DNA of 64,000 nt from Dreissena polymorpha (GCF_020536995.1 NC_068367.1:65695493-65759492); one strand, 5' to 3'. Shown: positions 1-11,794, counted from the stretch's first letter. Numbers and translations are program-made. Notes: generated by a model from the letters alone, not told the origin.

Positions 1-1636
1 TTCCTCATGGTTGCAAGGCTGGATATTGCTGATATCTGGTTTCACTGGCTCAGTGCTGGTGTTAGCAACTAAAACATTCTCTCTAAAAGTGGTCAGAACC
101 ACCTTCCCTGGTGGTGTTTTCAAAAGACTAATTTGTGTTGCCAGAAACTCGAAAAGTGTTGTCTTGTTTTCATCAACCCTTAAGAATGATTTCCAGTTAG
201 CAGGAATTCGAGTCGTTCCGTTTACTCTGATTGCATCGCCTGTCCCTCGACTGTGTCTAGTATGTACTTTCAGGCTGTCGGGTCTGTATGTATCCCATAC
301 CACATCGATCCTGTCGACTGACATTAGCTGCTTAGATATATAAGGTAATACAAGCTTCAATGTATAATTACTGAACGTTAGAACTCTCTTGTCTGACCTG
401 TTGGGATCCAGGGACTGAACAATGGCAGCACCATCCAGTATGCTAACCTCTACAGGAGGACTCATATCTGGCGATTCATCTTCTCTTTCTAGACACTTCA
501 GTAGGTCTGCTTTACTACCTAGTCTCATCTTGTTATTTTCTGCTATAGATGGGGGCCATGCATGGTTTTCGTGTTCAAAAAAGGTGTCTAAATCACCGTC
601 TCTCACCTGACATGAAATATACATTCTAGAAAATAATTGAATGTCACTTTTCATACTCTTAACTTTTGATGCCTTTGCCTCTTTCTTTCTGGACCCAGTT
701 CGAAAAAGGGGAAGCGAATTTTTCTTTATTGTCTCGTAAAAACCTTTTAAATTGTTGCTTAGACGTTCATTAATCATAGATTCGTACTGAGCTTTTCCAA
801 TTGATTCTGCTGTCTTGACTGACATCATTACCTCAGGAGACATGACAACTTTTGTGTCAGGTGTATAAAGGTCTGATGTGTCTTTTTCAAAGAGATTTCC
901 CATATCATCTATTGTTTCGACTAGCTGGCGTACCTGAGTCTGAAACTTCTTTTGTTTAGTTTGCTTCTCCTCATGGTGTTTCGTATCATCTGAATTGTCT
1001 GTATTATCACTCGCTTACATAAGAATGCGTAATGTTTCTGGTGCAGACACCATCCATCTTCGAAGTGCATCTGGACTTTCGGTTAGACCAACGAATCCAC
1101 CGTCACCCTTTACTATAGCATTCTGCTGCTCATGAATTTGGTCCTGAGCAAGTGCTAAAAATCTGTGTTCAGTTTTATTTGTTACAAAGTGTCCTTTTGT
1201 GAACTCTTCGTGGACATCGATACTTCTTTCTTTAATTAAAATTAAATCTTGTGAATGGACAGTCAGCCAACGAGCATAATGAACATGGTCTATTGCAAAC
1301 ATCCATGGCACCATCTTACCCAGGCATTCTACATACATCTCGTAATTAGCCTCCCTTTGAGATTTCATAAACTGTAAACACAGTATTTCAAGCTCCATTG
1401 TTTTATTCCAGTAGGCAAATTGAGGGTGGATATTATCCATCATTTCTGACCACTGCTGATAATCTAACTTTTCAGCACTATCTGTGACTCTTTCGGTATA
1501 CTCTTTATAAGCTTTACACTTCAATATATAAAGAGCAGCTACCATCACTTGGTGGGCCCACTGACCACATTAAGTACTAGCACCATTCTGTATGCTGTCA
1601 GCTCTACCAGCGGATAGTCCTTTTTCGTACAATACG
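1..1636 (-). pseudogene. C-terminal two-thirds of a decayed multi-copy invertebrate protein (function unknown)
   Basis: Read on the minus strand, bases 1014 down to 1 are one open frame of 338 codons that runs off the left edge, ending at ...IQPCNHEE. Upstream in the same frame lie 1548-1018 (starts VMVAALYILKC, contains ARWLTVHSQDL, AHEQ-like IHEQQNAIVKGDGG and LRRWMVSAPE) and a short piece near 1571-1636. A TAA at 1015-1017 and another near 1570 interrupt the frame, so this copy cannot make the full protein. From memory, the order ARW-VH, AIVKGDGG-VGLTE, RRWM, SRMYISCQVRDGDLD-FF-HEN, VWD-YR-DSLK, NWK-FLR, PCNHEE matches a large uncharacterised family present in many copies in molluscs and cnidarians. 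I do not know its function; the expected continuation after CNHEE is outside the window. It may be a host family or the cargo of a transposon. Confidence 0.7.
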
Positions 1637-1637
1637 T

Positions 1638-2093
1638 CTACAAGATTTTTACGTCTGGGTTTATTGTGTACTGTAAGGCCCATATATAAGGGCAACATTG
1701 TCTCTCTAAAGGATGCAGCATACTAACATGTTTTGAATCTTTCTTCACACGTTTTACAGCATTAAAAACCAGGAGCTGAGTCATTGAAGAAGCAATATCT
1801 TTAAGTTTATATTCTGGTCCAGTCTCGTGACAAATATCTGTCCCAGAAGGTATCATTTCAACTAGCATATTTAAAGATATGGGCAGATCTTGATACTGGG
1901 CATCAATCAAAGAGCCTTTCAATTCATACTTTTTGCTAAACAGGTCTTTTCGTACAATACTTGCAGCTCGTAATAAGGTGACAGCTTCATTGTCGTGATG
2001 TATACTATTTGCACAAAGTAAGGCATCACAAATGTCTTTCTTAAATGACAATACAACCTCATAGTTTTTTGGTATTGAATATATATCAACCAC
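1638..2093 (-). pseudogene. N-terminal fragment of the same decayed protein family
   Basis: About 151 codons open on the minus strand, with SIHHDNEAVTLLRAASIVRK near residue 30 and SSMTQLLVFNAVKRVK near residue 100, which resemble the N-terminal half of the family whose C-terminal part lies just downstream. At the join near 1638 the frame changes and several hundred residues expected in the middle of the family are absent, so the copy has an internal deletion as well as stops. No ATG begins the frame: it is open from a TAG just upstream, with a GTG at 2091-2093. Upstream sequence is AT-rich with no further homologous exon that I can see. The family match is from memory and unsearched. Confidence 0.6.
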
Positions 2094-2099
2094 AGGAGA

Positions 2100-2608
2100 C
2101 TAGATCTAACTAATTCATTAAATTATATAATTGAAGTCCAGTTCAACACTCCACTACCAAATATCATGCTGGATACTCATGTGGATAATTGCTGAAAAGT
2201 TAATTGTTAAAAAAACTGTTTTTTTAACTTACTGATTAGTAACAAAGTTATGTATATTATGTGAACATTTGTTATGTGATTTACAAAGGTAAAGTTGGTA
2301 TTTGGTTTAAAAATTAATGTTTTTTTCCATGAAATTTCCTTGCTAGAAAAGTTAGGGTTACAATCATGACAATACTTAATATACATGTATATAGCAGCTT
2401 ATCATTCATTATTATAAATTGACAAGAATTCTGTAAAATCTATGTGGCATACTATTTATGCTATCTCAACTTGTTTATATGAACATTAATTGATGTACAT
2501 TGTAAACGTAAGGAATATATAATTGTTTACTTCTGAATAATTTGATATCTTTATTATAATTGTATATAACATAATTATAATTATGCTCTGAGATCATTAC
2601 ATACTCTT

Positions 2609-2669
<61 letters not shown>

Positions 2670-3300
2670 TTTCCACTACATAGTTTAAGTAACACTAATT
2701 AATATGTTGTTTAATTCAATAATAAACTATGTACATGTTCTGTTATGTTCTTTATATTTTAATCCATCATTCAAATACAAACATGATGATCTTTATTAAA
2801 ATGTGCTTTAGAAAATTAATATTATCTCTTTGATACCTATTAGCCCGACAAAATAAGGTTTAATATAATGCTTTACCTATAGATTTGAAATGAAGGTAAA
2901 TTCTATATGAAACGGGTATTAAATATATTTACTTCTAATGTTATACAAGTGTGTTTATTTATAATCTCCCCTTTCAAATGCGAATTTGGAGGATTATCAT
3001 TTAATGCGTCAATAAATACCCATACAATTTCAACAGATCATGCACCTCTCATTCATAATATTGCATTATTTTAACATTTAAATCATTTTCACACAATAAT
3101 TGTGACATATAGCAATTTCAGGAAAATCTCTATCTCAGAAAAGCCGTTTTTACCTCCCTTTTTGAAATTGGTTTAAAAGTAGGTTCCCGGACAGATAGAG
3201 CGTGTCCTCACGTCTTATTTTATTAAGGGTATATTAAATAAGCTTCGTACCAATTTTGGTGCTTTCTTCAGAAAGTTGAACATCTTTGGTATTTTATGTG
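2100..3300. other. AT-rich stretch, no gene seen
   Basis: No open frame with protein-like composition and no convincing splice-bounded exon. It contains one long TA microsatellite (listed separately) and otherwise ordinary AT-rich intergenic or intronic sequence. Confidence 0.5.
2612..2667. repeat. (TA)n microsatellite
   Basis: An uninterrupted TA dinucleotide run of about 28 units, seen directly. Confidence 0.95.
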
Positions 3301-3314
3301 CCATAACCTATTCA

Positions 3315-3660
3315 CTATTGGAATACGGATAGGTGGCAATATGGACATTATGCACGTTATTTAATTTTGTTCTTACGTCAAAAATTGTGGTTGCTATAGC
3401 AACAAATAGACTACAAATAATGCTGAAAATGGTGGTTTTCTGGATCCTGTGATAATTTTAAAAGTTCTTAATATTTTTTTATGAAACTTGGAACATGGAT
3501 AGATGGCAATATGGACATTATGCGCGTCATTTCATTGTGTTCCTACGTCAAAAATTCTGGTTGCTATGGCAACAAATAAATAAAATGTTCTGACAATGGT
3601 GGAATTTCTGACAATGGTGGAGCCGGTAGGGGACTTTTATTGCTTGGCAATAGTCTTGTT
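3315..3660 (+). mobile_element. Hairpin-tailed non-autonomous element, partial (HINE-like, family g)
   Basis: Two diverged direct repeats about 177 bp apart share GGCAATATGGACATTATGC and GGTTGCTATRGCAACAAATA (about 3330-3435 and 3505-3602). They are followed by a tail with hairpin TATTGC-ttg-GCAATA and then CTTGTT at 3655-3660. This tandem core plus hairpin plus CTTGTT end is the same plan as the other hairpin-tailed families in this window, although the sequence is unrelated. I could not find a clear 5' head, so the copy is probably truncated. Confidence 0.5.
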
Positions 3661-4059
3661 AATTATCCTTCTACAAACACCTGCAACCTATTTTCTGTAG
3701 ACATAGACTAAAATTCAAGGATGTTTTGCGATAAATCATGTTGTTTTACTGCAATAAATCATGGAGTTATTCTGCAATCAAAACCTATACATATTGATGG
3801 GCTTTTTTACTTCTTTGAGTGTGACCTGCATGGGTCAGCCATCTCACAATTTTGATGCAAGCATTTTACAAATGGAATATATTCACAATATGTCACAAAA
3901 AACAGCCTTTCTAAACTGTTTGACATGTACTTTTAAGCTTTACACTGTCAAAAGCATACATTTGACATTCAAAAGTACAATATGTGTTGCGGTTTTTTGT
4001 TTGCATTTCTGATTTTGCAAATTGTGTATCCCACTCAGATTACGTGTTATGCTTATTTG

Positions 4060-4260
4060 AATGCAAAAGGCGCAGGGATATAGCTTTGTCATTGTCCGCG
4101 CGTCAGTCATCAGTCCGCCTATCAGTCCGTCCATCTGTCTGTCTGTCACTAATGTTTAGGGCTATATCTCAGACACTATATAAGTTTCAACATGAAACTT
4201 CATAGGTGTATAGATATTAATGAGGATAAGGCGGGGGATATCAATTCAACGAAATTGCTT
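4060..4260 (+). repeat. Dispersed repeat with GTCY run
   Basis: Holds a run of GTCCGTCC/GTCTGTCT type followed by GGCTATATCTCAGA, TTTCAACATGAAACTTCAT and GTGTATAGATATTAATGAG. The latter modules recur at 26568-26690 and 28107-28200, so this is one family with three diverged copies here. No protein is supported. Confidence 0.6.
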
Positions 4261-4574
4261 TTTGTTAAGAATTGAAAATTATAAAACTGGTGAAACCACT
4301 GTTGTAACGTAAGATCAGCTTATAAACCACAGTTACCACACCATTGCATTTGACCATAAGTAAGTTGTATAGTCAAACTTGAGATCCCTTGTTTAAAGGC
4401 TTTTTCGCAGATTTGTGCATGTATTGAAGTTTGTCACTAAATGCTTTATATTGATACATGTAAACATTGGATCTAAAAAGTTTCAGGAAAAAAGCAAAAA
4501 TTCAATTATAAACATAAAATAGTAACCCTCAACTTGAACCACTGGCCCCTTGAGTAAAAGTTTACCTCTTATAC

Positions 4575-5542
4575 CAGGGTTTTTTTTTACTAAGAAAGTG
4601 ACGCCGATATTCGGCGTCTTCCCCTACCAGAATTTTTCCCCTAAAAATACCATTTCCCCTCCAAAAATATAATTTTTTACCAAAATATAATATTTTACCC
4701 TCAAAGAAATGTTTTTTTTCTTTTGGGAAGTAGACACTTACCCAATTTGTACCATGTACTCGCTCTCTCTCTCCCGACGAATACTCAAATCTGGGATCCC
4801 AGTGATTCTATATATAGCTCTTAAATTACGTCATGGAAACCGGGCAACTAATCGTATTAATCATGTGACTATTTTACTGGATTCCGGTCTTGCGAGAGGA
4901 AAGTGTTTCGTCAATTAATTACCGGAAACCAGTCGAATTTTCATCCGGGTTATATGAAAGCCAAGATATAAACGTTAAAACAGAAAGAGTCTCACAATTG
5001 GCGTTCATACACGAACAAAATAAAACGTTCGGACTCGGAAAATATTAATTGCGTTGACGCATTTTTTAAGAATGAATCATCAAAAACCGTTGAAACCCAG
5101 CAGGATTCGGAGGTACATGTAATCAACATCGATTAATACTGTCGGATTATTGTGAAAGTGAAAGTAGACAATCGGCAGCTGTCGCACCTTTCCCTTCCAA
5201 TACTGTAGCAGATCTAGATCGTCAACCCATTCATCATGAAATTGAAATCATAATATTGACATCGTTCCCCGGCCCCAGTTGAAAACATTTCCCATTATTA
5301 GAACTACACCTGCAACTTTATTTAGGACTTTGACTTTAATATCATACTTGTTCATGTGTTTAAGAACAAAAAGGTCAGAGACATGCCTCTTTTTCTAAAA
5401 AAAAACCTGAAGTCTGTAGGTGAGTTATAGACATTGAAATGAACAGTTTTTATTTTTTCCCCAAATATGTCTCTTTCACGCTCCATTTTCCCCTTTTACC
5501 CAGCGTCCAGCGTCTTCCCCTTTTTCTAAAAAAAAAACCCTG
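4575..5542. mobile_element. Short hAT-like non-autonomous DNA transposon
   Basis: The left end starts CAGGGTTTTTTTTTACTAAG and the right end is its inverse, ending TAAAAAAAAAACCCTG. The subterminal inverted motif GAAGACGC/GCGTCTTCCCC supports the pair. TATAC lies directly outside both ends (4570-4574 and 5543-5547) as a target duplication. CAGGG ends with a 5-8 bp duplication are usual for hAT elements; five bases is shorter than the standard eight, so the superfamily call is tentative. At 968 bp with no transposase frame it is non-autonomous. It interrupts an older repeat whose two halves lie left of 4570 and right of 5547. Confidence 0.7.
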
Positions 5543-5559
5543 TATACCAATCGGCCATC

Positions 5560-5872
5560 TGTGCTAATACAATGAGGGATGTACACTGTACATGCATTTT
5601 TATACTTTATATAAGCAATCGTCATAGTTTCAAAAAAATATAACCACAACAACAGAACACTCCAAATTATTGCATTGCAACGCTTTATAATTATCAGATT
5701 TTTAAATCCTGAAAAGATGCATATATAGTGGATATTTTAGATAATGATAAATGTTCAGTAGTACTGTTTCCTCACAAATATCATAACTGCAACGAAAATT
5801 TACGAATCTGAAACAACTTTGTTAAATTTAGTCAATTTACCAAAACATGAAAAGGCCCCTTTAAAAAAGTCA
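5560..5872. repeat. Dispersed repeat, uninterrupted copy (empty site for a later insertion)
   Basis: This block is clearly similar to 38140-38389 joined to 39464-39510: shared pieces include GCAACGCTTTATAATT, TGTTCAGTA-TACTGTTTCCTC and AATCTGAAACAACTTT. Here it is continuous across 5820/5821; the other copy has 1074 bp inserted at that point. On the minus strand it leads into a tRNA-like stretch (GGTATAAGAGGT, then GTGGTTCAAGTTG about 35 bases on) that is cut by the 4575-5542 element, so the repeat may be a tRNA-related SINE-type unit. Confidence 0.65.
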
Positions 5873-6480
5873 GTGTAGATTCACTTTAAAGAAATCACAT
5901 AAGATTAAAGCATGCACTTTTACAAGGGAAATAGCTTGAATAAGAAAGATCATGTGACGCAAGTGAAAACACATGAGTAATGTGGTGATGACCGATAGCC
6001 AGACAAATGCAGCAATCTGGAGTTGATTTTGTAGTCTTATCCATTTATAAGTTTAAATATTGATTGAATCTTTCTTTACAAATTGATTTAATTGCATTTT
6101 CATGAAATGCGTTAAAATTTCAGACATTGTACGGAATCCTTCTGGCAAGAACAATTGTTATTGACAAAGAGTTTCAACTTGGAAAAAAATATATTGCTAA
6201 CATTTCTCACAAGAGAACAAAAATATAACATAGACAACATTTTAATGTTTGTCAAAAGTATTGACTCAATAATGGATCATTGATGATACAGTTAACCTAG
6301 CTGTCAGAATAATGTTGCTCATATGATATATGATTTTATTTTTTGAACGCACAAGTGTCCAGCAAAAGAAAATATGATAATAGTGTACTATATCTATGCA
6401 TAGAAACATAATTTTACAATTTCTACAAGTATTCTGATTTTGCATTAATAAATGTGTTTTCATGACAACACCACACCCAA
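5873..6480. other. No gene seen
   Basis: AT-rich sequence without a protein-like frame. It may be intron upstream of the open segment that begins near 6481. Confidence 0.4.
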
Positions 6481-6681
6481 ACTGCAACAAAAAATGTTGA
6501 AGATGACAGTAGCCAAATGCAGATTGACTACGAACATGACGAAGCTATTTGTACAAGTCCTATGATACTTGAGACTGTTGATGACAAAGTCTATGCACCG
6601 AGGACTAGTGCTCACGAAACACTGGAAACAGTTGTACAAGTTGAAGATGGTGCAGGCAAAGTCATTAAAATACCATTCTAA
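6481..6681 (+). CDS. Possible last coding exon of an unknown acidic protein
   Basis: Sixty-seven codons, ending at TAA 6679-6681, read as an acidic segment: VEDDSSQMQIDYEHDEAIC near the start and ETVVQVEDGAGKVIKIPF at the end. The composition (many E, D, V, T) is unlike the surrounding AT-rich DNA and unlike chance frames there. A possible acceptor AG lies just before GATGACAGT. No earlier exon is recognised and I cannot name the family; the ending resembles C-terminal tails of nuclear regulatory proteins only in a general way. It could also be a decayed exon or a processed fragment. Confidence 0.35.
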   Translation, partial: TATKNVEDDSSQMQIDYEHDEAICTSPMILETVDDKVYAPRTSAHETLETVVQVEDGAGKVIKIPF

Positions 6682-7720
6682 ATGGTACAATTCACAACTT
6701 GATTTTCCTAATTGGAAGATTTTGCGACTCATTTTTTCCCAATCTGATGATTTCACGACGCGAAAAATTTCCAAGGGCATGTGTACCGGACCCGTTCCCA
6801 TTTGGGTGAAAAAAATCACTTAAATTAGATCACAGTTACAGTACAGATCTAGTAAAGAAAACTCCGACATTAAGATATGGCAAATTAAAACATATTCCAA
6901 GCAAATTCATGCACATAATTTCACTATAGAAATAAAAATGTTTATCTGAACAATATTTAGGTCGAGGTAAAATTTGGGTCAATTGATATAAAAAACCTGG
7001 TAAACAGGTTAAAGATTACGCAAACATTGTTGAAACTGTAGAAGCTACCCTTATGATTCACTGAAATTCGGTCCGAATTTGTATCATCACAATATCACAA
7101 CAACGGTCAATTCTAAGTGAAGTGTATTAAAAACTTAGGTTACCATTTAAATGCTTAGAAAAACTTATAGACACTATAAATGCTATATTTTGTTTTAGTC
7201 AAATGAAACTTGGTCTGAATGGTTAAGGGTCACATGGTTTATGTAGATTTTATAAATATCAACATACTATGCAATATCAGCGCCCTCAACATGCAAAGCT
7301 AATAGGTTTGCTATTTTGTATGTTGACTAACATCCTTAATGATAGTTATGATCCTGGAGTCTAGATTACATTCCGCACTCCATGGACCACATCCTTTTAA
7401 ACACTAAGATAGACCAAATACTACTTATACATGTTATATTCTGAACGGGCTTGTCACTTAGGTTTTGTAAATTTATGTCTAATGTTGTAAATGCATATTC
7501 TCTACAACAGCGGTTTAAATTTGAATGCAGTTGTATAAGCTGGTCACAAAAAGAGGTTCACACAAGTTGTATAACAAAATGACTGTTAAATATTCTTTGC
7601 TTTAGTATATTCCTTGCATCTTGTATTTTGGTCCTCTAAAAATAGTTTTAGTTAATGTTGTTATTGGCTTGTCAGCTAACCGATTGAAGGGATCGACTTA
7701 TGTTTTGTGGGAATGTTACA
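6682..7720. other. No gene seen
   Basis: Low-complexity to moderate AT-rich DNA with no exon-like frame, splice-bounded segment or terminal repeat that I could pair. Confidence 0.4.
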
Positions 7721-7721
7721 A

Positions 7722-8035
7722 GTTAGCTATGTCGTGGGAACGGCTTACTTAGTATAGGGAAAAAATCGAGATAGAAAACAGAGGAGTGCAAAACTAAATA
7801 AAAGAGGAGTGCAGTGTATTGTTTTATGCAATCCTCCTTTATTTAATGCACTATTCTTGTTTCATTGCATCACTCATGTATTTAGTTTTGCACCCCTCTT
7901 TATTTTTTGCGTTTTCTCGACTCAGTAAGTCATTCCCCAGACATAGCTAACTCGGTCCATCGAGTTATTATGTCGTGGGAACGAGATAGAAAAAGAGGAT
8001 TGCATTTCAAACAAAAGAGGAGTAAATGTCACCTC
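7722..8035. mobile_element. Foldback-type short element plus adjacent half copy
   Basis: The left arm TTAGCTATGTCGTGGGAACG pairs with the inverse of the right arm near 7925-7953 (CATTCCCCAGACATAGCTAA). Internal arms GCAAAACTAAATA and TATTTAGTTTTGC also pair, so most of the element folds on itself. A second partial copy with TTATGTCGTGGGAACGAGAT follows directly at 7967. No coding capacity. Superfamily not recognised. Confidence 0.6.
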
Positions 8036-8073
8036 TATGGCAACGTACACCAGAGATCTTGATAATATATTTT

Positions 8074-8487
8074 TATGTCCCCCACACCTATAATGGGGGA
8101 CATATTGTTTTTGCCCTGTCTGTTGGTTTGTTTTTGTTAGTTTGCTCCAACTTTAACATTTGCAATAACTTTTTCAATATTCAAGATAGCAACTTGATAT
8201 TTGGCATGCATGTGTATCTCATGGAGCTGCACATTTTGAGTGGTGAAAGGTCAAGGTCATCCTTCAAGGTCAGAGGTCAAATATATGGGCCAAAATCCCT
8301 TATTTTATGAATACTGTTGCAATATTGAAGATAGCAAGTTGATATTTGGCATGCATGTGTATCTCATGGAGCTGCACATTTTGATCGGTGAAAGGTCAAG
8401 GTCATCCTTCAAGGTCAAAGGTCAAATATATAGATTCAAAGTGGTGGAAATGGGGACATTGTGTTTCTAACAAACACATATCTTGTT
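8074..8487 (+). mobile_element. HINE-like element, family a (two core monomers)
   Basis: The 5' head TATGTCCCCCAC...TGGGGGACATA is a hairpin. The core has two monomers of about 150 bp, each with TTGATATTTGGCATGCATG, GAGCTGCACATTTTGA and GGTCAAGGTCATCC. Near the end GGGGACAT mirrors the head (subterminal inverted repeat), followed by hairpin TGTGTTT-ctaa-CAAACACA and CTTGTT. Open frames inside it are translations of the repeat, not genes. Other copies: 22748-23486, 26708-27000, 27743-28106, 53180-53457. Confidence 0.75.
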
Positions 8488-8489
8488 TA

Positions 8490-9260
8490 AACCTAAATAA
8501 AGTGTCATAATATCATGCCCCTTGAAATAAAAGAGCCCTTGTGGATACAGTTTTATATACCATTTATTGACGTAATATATTTGAAATATGCTGACACCAT
8601 TATGTTATTGATAGTATACTGTATCATTTATTTTTCTGGTATAATAATCAGCAATGAACTTGTTCTGTAATTATAATTCCGATTGGTTATGTATTTGTAA
8701 TGTTCTTGGCTAACACTTTCCCTGCAGAAGCAAAGTGAAAATGGCTTTTGCAACCATCATAAAACCAGAACATCCTGCGAGGAGTAACTCACATGCTAAG
8801 GTTTTATGCTGTTTGCTGCTCATCAGTGGCTCATGGTTGGAAATGAAGCCTTTAAACTTAAAACTAGTAAGAACGGTATTGTATTAAATTAAACTTTCTA
8901 AGGGACTTCAAATGAGTCAAAATGTGCATCAAAGTGGTAAAGGGTTACTACATTCGGAAGCAATCATCTATACACAACATGTAGTACTTTTTAACGTAAT
9001 ATATTATTTGATAAAATTCTAAATTGCTGACTGACATGGAAATTACATTTAATATAAATATATTTAATATATTCATCAATAGTACATGTAACTTAGCATA
9101 AAACAGGGATATTACATTATGAAGTTTACATTGACTTATCAATGCCAATTTGAAGTTTAAAACACTGAACTTGTCAAATATATAGAAGCTTTTAGTTGAA
9201 TTTGCTATGATAACATTACAATTGTAAGAATTTAATTTTCACTTTCTACATACACACCAT
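8490..9260. other. No gene seen; possible TTAA-element end near 8935-8955
   Basis: AT-rich. CAAAGTGGTAAAGGGTTAC near 8932-8948 resembles the right end of the TTAA-flanked element at 22569-23525 (GGTAAAGGGTTAA), but I could not find its partner end. Confidence 0.3.
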
Positions 9261-9385
9261 CTACATACTGCGAAAGGAAGATATTAATACTTAGTCATGT
9301 CAGCACACTTTAACCGCTGCTTGAAAACCATGAGTGTTCTTCTTAACAAGGAAGATTAGTGACAGCTGGTCTGTTGATAGTGAGA
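9255..9385. repeat. Dispersed repeat, copy 1
   Basis: Shares CATACTGCGAAAGGA-like, CACACTTTAACCGCTGCTTGA, TGAGTGTTCTT and GACAGCTGGTCTGTTGATA with 26414-26540 (CACACTTCAACCACTGCTTGA and GACAGATGGTCTATTGATA). Function and ends unknown. Confidence 0.6.
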
Positions 9386-10017
9386 AGTGTTCAGTCAAAA
9401 CACTAAGTGATGTCGGAAGCATATACAGACTAGAACAGTACCCTCATTGTGAGTATGTACTAGAAAAAGTATTTTGCTTTTATCGAATGAAAACCCCAGT
9501 CCGGTCAACAAGTTTGTTTTCAGAAGATTCAATGTGTACATTATTGTATTATTATGATGAAACACTTTTATAGTCAAGTTTATAGTTAATGTAAGCAGAA
9601 AAAAATTAATTCCATTAACCAGTTTCAGTCAAACGCCTTGCAACACAAAGGACCCCATCCTATTAACAAACTCATTGAATAAAAACCCTGTTCACAGTGC
9701 TCTGTCAATTCTAATACAGATGTACCTAGCTTGTTTTCTTCTTAGCTAACATTAGCACGATGTGCTTACGTAGTGATTTTGTGATGACATTTATTTCCAT
9801 TGTTAAACATGCATTGCCCGTTATCAAAAATTACACTGTTAACACACTAGAGATTATATTTATTTCAAATATTCACGAAACTTTGTCAGAAAATTGGTCT
9901 ACATAAAAAATATGTCTATTACAAAACTTAAGGTCCAAAAACTAGATCGCTACGTCAAATGAAAAAAAGAGCATTCTAGAAGTAACATGTTTACCCAATG
10001 TACCCCTTGATGATCTT

Positions 10018-11115
10018 GTCTTCAACCATGTCATACCAATATTCTCATGGTTTTCCATTGTGGCTCTTTCCTGCTTATTACTCAGTACTGATTCCCGGCT
10101 CTTTCATGCTTAGTACTCAGTACTGATTCCCGGCTCTTTCATGCTTAGTACTCAGTACTGATTCCCGGCTGTTTCATGCTTTAAGTACTCAGTACTGATT
10201 CCCGGCTCTTTCATGCTTAGTACTCAGTACCGATTCCCGGCTCTTTCATGCTAAGTACTCAGTACCGATTCCCGGCTCTTTCATGCTTAGTACTCAGTAC
10301 TGATTCCCGGCTCTTTCATGCTTAGTACTCAGTACCGATTCCCGGCTCTTTCATGCTAAGTACTCAGTACCGATTCCCGGCTCTTTCATGCTTAGTACTC
10401 AGTACTGATTCCCGGCTCTTTCATGCTAAGTACTCAGTACTGATTCCCGGCTCTTTCATGCTTTAAGTACTCAGTACTGATTCCCGGCTCTTTCATGCTT
10501 AGTACTCAGTACTGATTCCCGGCTCTTTCATGCTTTAAGTACTCAGTACCGATTCCCGGCTCTTTCATGCTTAGTACTCAGTACTGATTCCCGGCTCTTT
10601 CATGCTAAGTACTCAGTACTGATTCCCGGCTCTTTCATGCTTTAAGTACTCAGTACTGATTCCTGGCTCTTTCATGCTTAGTACTCAGTACTGATTCCCG
10701 GCTCTTTCATGCTTAGTACTCAGTACTGATTCTTGGCTCTTTCATGCTTAGTACTCAGTACTGATTCCCGGCTCTTTCATGCTTAGTACTCAGTACTGAT
10801 TCTTGGCTCTTTCATGCTTAGTACTCAGTACTGATTCTCGGTTCTTTAATGCTTACTACTCAGTACTGATTCCTGATATTCTCATGGTTTTTCAGTGTGG
10901 TTCTTGAATGCTTACTACATGTTCTCAGTACTGATTCCTGATATTCTCATGGTTTTTCATTGTGGTTCTTTGATGCTTACTATTCAGTACTGATTCCCAA
11001 TATTCTCATGGTTTTCCAATGTGTCTTTTTCATGCTTACTACTCATTACTGTTTCCCAGCTTACAACTCACTACTGATTCCCGGCTCTTTTATGCTTGCT
11101 ACTCAGAACTGCTTC
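10018..11115. repeat. 35/37-bp minisatellite with longer edge units
   Basis: More than twenty head-to-tail units of TACTCAGTACTGATTCCCGG plus CTCTTTCATGCTTAG (35 bp; variants with CTTTAAG are 37 bp) span roughly 10070-10860. Units contain the near-palindrome AGTACTCAGTACT. At both edges (10020-10070, 10860-11110) longer units of about 60 bp also carry ATTCTCATGGTTTTTC and GTGGTTCTT, so the 35-bp unit looks like a shortened form that then amplified. No gene. Confidence 0.9.
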
Positions 11116-11169
11116 CCAAACGAAAAGTTATGCTTGTCCGAAAGTTTCTTAAATTGTACATGTTAAATA

Positions 11170-11794
11170 TACATATATATTTATAGTAAATAATATAAAC
11201 AAATATAATAGCTTAAAACATCTGCCAATAATACAGACACTCATTAATCTGATTTAAATATTTTTAATATGATTTAATATATTATAACAGTAATAGAAAA
11301 CTGAATTAGAATTGGAATACATTTTAAAGCAATAAATAGTTTTGTAAACATGATTTCTGTGCGTGTCCCTTAAGTCTGATATCTATAATTTGTGCATATT
11401 TTTTTTTAAATAGAAGTTATACTCTAAACAAATATCTACGAAACTCGATCATGATCCCTATAAAGTGAAGGTTTTTCCTTTACAATTTATCTCAAGGGAG
11501 ATATAAATAATTGTTCTTGCTCGTTGATTTACACATATATTGCCTTTTTCTGGAACTCATTCTTAAAATTAACTCATATATTAACTTATTGGGGAGCATT
11601 GATAAGTTTTACTTATATTCTTGTTTTTTGGCGTAGCTGTTTAACGTCACTTTTGACCTTAGATGACCTTCATTCATGATAGGTCCGAAATTAATAAACC
11701 GAATTGTACTTTGGCTAATAATACAAAAATCACCGTAAACATTGGTAGTCTGACTCCCAGACTAAAAGATTGGATGCATACAGTATCATTTGAA
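11170..11794. other. No gene seen
   Basis: AT-rich flank left of the retrotransposon insertion, without an exon-like frame. Confidence 0.4.

Noticed and set aside
3655-3660. Classic Helitron ends (CTRR after the hairpin)
   Set aside because: The families end in CTTGTT, not CTRR, so canonical Helitron termini were not claimed; the Helentron-type variant fits better.
8026-8470. Frames with repeated GMHVYLMELHILSGERSRS peptides, also at 22749-23663, 26544-27029 and 27793-28125
   Set aside because: They are translations of the family a monomer and change frame with it; no evidence of a shared gene.
10070-10860. Regular repeats that could suggest a CRISPR array
   Set aside because: There are no unique spacers, units are head-to-tail, and the genome is eukaryotic.
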